Positions 58,701 through 64,000 of a stretch of 64,000 nucleotides of DNA are shown here, in pieces. The stretch covers positions 231,572 through 295,571 of the forward strand of contig WFMF01000210.1 of the NCBI GenBank assembly GCA_011033025.1. Reading direction: 5' to 3'. The translations under genes were made by a program, and so were the position numbers. The DNA comes from Beroe forskalii. Its lineage: Eukaryota > Ctenophora > Nuda > Beroida > Beroidae. The notes below the pieces were generated by a model. It was not told the DNA's origin, searched no databases, and was given only the letters and a program-made list of their open reading frames with translations. Each line of letters begins with the position of its first letter. The stretch's first letter is position 1.

Positions 58701-61700
58701 CATGAGACATCTACGCCCAATAAGGGGCGAAAAAGGCAGTTTTTAAGCCGAAAACGCGATTTTAACCCCCCCATAACAGACAGAAAATGGCTGATTTCGG
58801 GATTCTGAAGTATGGTATGTCTTTCTTAGGTCGTCCATGGATGGCGTGCAAATTTTCAGCTCAATCGGCCAAAGCTTTTCGATTTCGGATCTTGGGTGCC
58901 TCAGAAATGAAGAACATCCTGGATCACTGTTTTGAGAGGTAAAATAGGGTTTTTGGATTTTACAGGAAAACAAAGGAAAACTGGCGAATATCATTGGTTC
59001 AGTGGTTTCAGGCGCATAATTTATGACCAGATACACTTCTATTTGACCACCCATGAGACATCTACGCCCAATAAGGGGCGAAAAAAGGCAGTTTTTAAGC
59101 CGAAAAACGCGATTTTAACCCCCCATAACAGACAGAAAATGGCTGATTTCGGGATTCTGAAGTATGGTATGTCTTTTCTTAGGTCGTCCATGGATGGCGT
59201 GCAAATTTACAGCTCAATCGGCCAAAGCTTTCCGATTTCGGGTCTTGGGTGCCTCAGAAATGAAGAACATCCTGGATCACTGTTTTGAGAGGTAAAATAG
59301 GGAAAAGGTTTTTGGATTTTACAGGAAAACAAAGGAAAACTGGCGAATATCATTGGTTCAGTGGTTTCAGGCGCATAATTTATGACCAGAAACACTTCTA
59401 TTTGACCACCCATGAGACATCTACGCCCAATAAGGGGCGAAAAAAAGCAGTTTTTAAGCCGAAATCGCGATTTTAACCCCCCATTACAGACAGAAAATGG
59501 CTGATTTCGGGATTCTGAAGTATGGTATGTCTTTCTTAGGTCGTCCATGGATGGCGTGCAAATTTTCAGCTCAATCGGCCAAAGCTTTTCGATTTCGGAT
59601 CTTGGGTGCCTCAGAAATGAAGAACATCCTGGATCACTGTTTTGAGAGGTAAAAATAGGGTTTTTTTGGATTTTACAGGAAAACCAAGGAAAACTGGCGA
59701 ATTTCATTGGTTCAGTGGTTTCAGGCGCATAATTTATGACCAGATACATTTCTATTTGACCACCCATGAGATATCTACGCCCAACAAGGGGCGAAAAAAG
59801 GCAGTTTTTAAGCCGAAAAACGCGATTTTTTACCCCCATAACAGACAGAAAATGGCTGATTTCGGGATTCTGAAGTATGGTATGTCTTTCTTAGGTCGTC
59901 CATGGATGGTGTGCAAATTTTCAGCTCAATCGGCCAAAGCTTTTCGATTTCGGATCTTGGGTGCCTCAGAAATGAAGAACATCCTGGATCACTGTTTTGA
60001 GAGGTAAAAATAGGGTTTTTTGGATTTTACAGGAAAACAAAGGAAAACTGGCGAATATCATTGGTTCAGTGGTTTCAGGCGCATAATTTATGACCAGATA
60101 CACTTCTATTTGACCACCCATGAGACATCTACGCCCAATAAGGGGCGAAAAAGGCAGTTTTTAAGCCGAAAACGCGATTTTAACCCCCCATAACAGACAG
60201 AAAATGGCTGATTTCGGGATTCTGAAGTATGGTATGTCTTTCTTAGGTCGTCCATGGATGGCGTGCAAATTTTCAGCTCAATCGGCCAAAGCTTTTCGAT
60301 TTCGGATCTTGGGTGCCTCAGAAATGAAGAACATCCTGGATCACTGTTTTGAGGTAAAAATAGGGTTTTTGGTTTTACAGGAAAACAAAGGAAAACTGGC
60401 GAATATCATTGGTTCAGTGGTTTCAGGCGCATAATTTATGACCAGATACACTTCTATTTGACCACCCATGAGACATCTACGCCCAATAAGGGGCGAAAAA
60501 AGGCAGTTTTTAAGCCGAAAACGCGATTTTAACCCCCATAACAGACAGAAAATGGCTGATTTCGGATTCTGAAGTATGGTATGTCTTTCTTAGGTCGTCC
60601 ATGGATGGCGTGCAAATTTTCAGCTCAATCGGCCAAAGCTTTTCGATTTCGGATCTTGGGTGCCTCAGAAATGAAGAACATCCTGGATCACTGTTTTGAG
60701 AGGTAAAAATAGGGTTTTTTGGATTTTACAGGAAAACAAAGGAAAACTGGCGAATATCATTGGTTCAGTGGTTTCAGGCGCATAATTTATGACCAGATAC
60801 ACTTCTTTGACCACCCATGAGACATCTACGCCCAATAAGGGGCGAAAAAGGCAGTTTTTAGCCGAAAACGCGATTTTAACCCCATAACAGACAGAAAATG
60901 GCTGATTTCGGGATTCTGAAGTATGGTATGTCTTTCTTAGGTCGTCCATGGATGGCGTGCAAATTTTCAGCTCAATCGGCCAAAGCTTTTCGATTTCGGA
61001 TCTTGGGTGCCTCAGAAATGAAGAACATCCTGGATCACTGTTTTGAGAGGTAAAAATAGGGTTTTTTGGATTTTACAGGAAAACAAAGGAAAACTGGCGA
61101 ATATCATTGGTTCAGTGGTTTCAGGCGCATAATTTATGACCAGATACACTTCTATTTGACCACCCATGAGACATCTACGCCCAATAAGGGGCGAAAAAGG
61201 CAGTTTTTAAGCCGAAAAACGCGATTTTAACCCCCATAACAGACAGAAAATGGCTGATTTCGGGATTCTGAAGTATGGTATGTCTTTCTTAGGTCGTCCA
61301 TGGATGGCGTGCAAATTTTCAGCTCAATCGGCCAAAGCTTTTCGATTTCGGATCTTGGGTGCCTCAGAAATGAAGAACATCCTGGATCACTGTTTTGAGA
61401 GGTAAAAATAGGGTTTTTGGATTTTACAGGAAAACAAAGGAAAACTGGCGAATATCATTGGTTCAGTGGTTTCAGGCGCATAATTTATGACCAGATACAC
61501 TTCTATTTGACCACCCATGAGACATCTACGCCCAATAAGGGGCGAAAAAGGCAGTTTTTAAGCCGAAAAACGCGATTTTAACCCCCATAACAGACAGAAA
61601 AAATGGCTGATTTCGGGATTCTGAAGTATGGTATGTCTTTCTTAGGTCGTCCATGGATGGCGTGCAAATTTTCAGCTCAATCGGCCAAAGCTTTTCGATT

Positions 61701-64000
61701 TCGGATCTTGGGTGCCTCAGAAATGAAGAACATCCTGGATCACTGTTTTGAGGTAAAAAATAGGGTTTTTTGGATTTTACAGGAAAACAAAGGAAAACTG
61801 GCGAATATCATTGGTTCAGTGGTTTCAGGCGCATAATTTATGACCAGATACACTTCTATTTGACCACCCATGAGACATCTACGCCCAATAAGGGGCGAAA
61901 AAGGCAGTTTTTAGCCGAAAACGCGATTTTAACCCCCATAACAGACAGAAAATGGCTGATTTCGGGATTCTGAAGTATGGTATGTCTTTCTTAGGTCGTC
62001 CATGGATGGCGTGCAAATTTCAGCTCAATCGGCCAAAGCTTTTCGATTTCGATCTTGGGTGCCTCAGAAATGAAGAACATCCTGGATCACTGTTTTGAGA
62101 GGTAAAATAGGTTTTTTGGATTTTACAGGAAAACAAAGGAAAACTGGCGAATATCATTGGTTCAGTGGTTTCAGGCGCATAATTTATGACCAGATACACT
62201 TCTATTTGACCACCCATGAGACATCTACGCCCAATAAGGGGCGAAAAAGGCAGTTTTAAGCCGAAAACGCGATTTTAACCCCCATAACAGACAGAAAATG
62301 GCTGATTTCGGGATTCTGAAGTATGGTATGTCTTTTAGGTCGTCCATGGATGGCGTGCAAATTTTCAGCTCAATCGGCCAAAGCTTTTTCGATTTCGGAT
62401 CTGGGTGCCTCAGAAATGAAGAACATCCTGATCACTGTTTTGAGAGGTAAAAAATAGGGTTTTTTGATTTTACAGGAAAACAAAGGAAAACTGGCGAATA
62501 TCATTGGTTCAGTGGTTTCAGGCGCATAATTTATGAGCAGATACACTTCTATTTGACCACCCATGAGACATCTACGCCCAATAAGGGGCGAAATAAGGCA
62601 GTTTTTAAGCCGAAAACGCGATTTTACCCCCCATAACAGACAGAAAATGGCTGATTTCGGGATTCTGAAGTATGGTATGTCTTTCTTAGGTCGTCCATGG
62701 ATGGCGTGCAAATTTTCAGCTCAATCGGCCAAAGCTTTTCGATTTCGGATCTTGGGTGCCTCAGAAATGAAGAACATCCTGGATCACTGTTTTGAGAGGT
62801 AAAAATAGGGTTTTTGGATTTTACAGGAAAACAAAGGAAAACTGGCGAATATCATTGGTTCAGTGGTTTCAGGCGCATAATTTATGACCAGATACACTTC
62901 TATTTGACCACCCATGAGACATCTACGTCCAATAAGGGGCGAAAAAGGCAGTTTTTAGCCGAAAACGCGATTTTAACCCCCATAACAGACAGAAAATGGC
63001 TGATTTCGGGATTCTGAAGTATGGTATGTCTTTTAGGTCGTCCATGGATGGCGTGCAAATTTTCAGCTCAATCGGCCAAAGCTTTTCGATTTCGATCTTG
63101 GGTGCCTCAGAAATGAAGAACATCCTGATCACTGTTTTGAGAGATAAAATAGGGTTTTTTGGATTTTACAGGAAAACAAAGGAAAACTGGCGAATATCAT
63201 TGGTTCAGTGGTTTCAGGCGCATAATTTATGACCAGATACACTTTATTTGACCACCCATGAGACATCTACGCCCAATAAGGGGCGAAAAAGGCAGTTTTT
63301 AAGCCGAAAACGCGATTTTAACCCCCCATAACAGACAGAAAATGGCTGGATTTCAGGATTCTAAAGTATGGTATGTCTTTCTTAGGTCGTCCATGGATGG
63401 CGTGCAAATTTTCAGCTCAATCGGCCAAAGTTTTTCGATTTCGGATCTTGGGTGCCTCAGAAATGAAGAACATCCTGGATCACTGTTTTGAGAGATAAAA
63501 TAGGGTTTTTTGGATTTTACAGGAAAACAAAGGAAAACTGGCGAATATCATTGGTTCAGTGGTTTCAGGCGCATAATTTATGACCAGATACACTTCTATT
63601 TGACCACCCATGAGACATCTACGCCCAATAAGGGGCGAAAAAAGGCAGTTTTTAAGCCGAAAAACGCGATTTTAACCCCCCATAACAGACAGAAAATGGC
63701 TGATTTGGGATTCTGAAGTATGGTAGTCTTTTAGGTCGTCCATGGATGGCGTAAATTTTCAGCCAACCGGCCAAAGCTGATTTCGGATCTTGGGTGCCTC
63801 AGAAATGAAGACACGCCTGGATCACTGTTTGAGAGGTAAAAATAGGGGTTTTTGGATTTTACAGGAAAACAAAGGAAAACTGGCGAATATCATTGGTTCA
63901 GTGGTTTTTAGAGGCGCATAATTTCCTATGACCAGATTACCTTCTCTATTTGATCCACCCATGAGTATCATCTACGCTCAATGAGGGCGAAAAAGGCAAA
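49709..64000. repeat. Satellite array, about 40 tandem copies of a roughly 351-bp unit
   Basis: Head-to-tail copies, same orientation, with landmarks CGTCCATGGATGGCGTGC, GGTGCCTCAGAAATGAAGAA, CATTGGTTCAGTGGTTTCAG and CCAATAAGGGGCGAAAAAGG. Measured spacings are about 350-353 bp. Copies are nearly identical; most differences are lengths of A, G, C and T runs (GGTAAAA/GGTAAAAA; CCCCC/CCCCCC). The first copies and the last regular ones read CAAAGTTTTTCG, most middle ones CAAAGCTTTTCG. A plus-strand frame (FTGKQRKTGEYHWFSGF ... ASEMKN) is open for about 112 codons in some copies and a minus-strand frame for over 95, but run-length changes break both in many copies, so I call it noncoding. The last unit (63700-64000) is much more diverged. 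The array continues past the window. Confidence 0.97.

Noticed and set aside
49709..64000. Dozens of apparent 65-145 aa proteins in the satellite
   Set aside because: Same unit read in shifted frames on both strands; broken by homopolymer changes in many copies; no recognised domain.

Overview
The window is animal nuclear DNA, most likely from a marine-type invertebrate; I cannot name the species. Evidence: GT-AG introns interrupting a DBHS-family (NONO/SFPQ/PSPC1-like) RNA-binding protein and a calmodulin-like protein, eukaryotic tRNA-Thr genes with Pol III T-runs, Merlin and hAT-type transposons, MITEs, minisatellites and a long satellite. Genes are sparse and repeats dominate.

Region by region. 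1-7652: minus-strand DBHS gene, four exons placed by splice sites and phase; it runs off the left edge. One intron carries five tandem tRNA-Thr(UGU) genes, another a decayed Merlin transposon. 7653-12270: repeats only (GC-rich dispersed repeats, a CCATTGG array bounded by inverted ends, a GGTTACATGGTAAC minisatellite). 12280-21930: a roughly 9.6 kb imperfect palindrome. Both arms carry CCAAT/CACGTG promoter-like modules, a first exon, a 10-nt microexon, a 114-nt exon, a 495-510 bp MITE, a hAT-type element and a 22-bp minisatellite in mirrored order; a spliced unit runs from the left arm into a unique centre. 22200-28500: minusstrand four-EF-hand protein (223 aa, six exons). 28500-45400: intergenic DNA seeded with a small MITE family whose core holds the CRE palindrome TGACGTCA, other hairpin elements, a possible short secreted peptide, a possible single-pass membrane protein, an unrecognised secreted protein with one frame break, and a hAT-type element with a perfect 8-bp target duplication. 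46413-47882: an unrecognised five-exon gene (283 aa model). 49709-64000: about 40 tandem copies of a roughly 351-bp satellite, reaching the right edge.

The genes do not form an obvious pathway. The recurring theme is repeats with inverted-repeat architecture, several of them carrying promoter-type sequence (CCAAT, CACGTG, TGACGTCA). Protein-family calls rest on motif reading and splice-phase consistency; no database search was possible.
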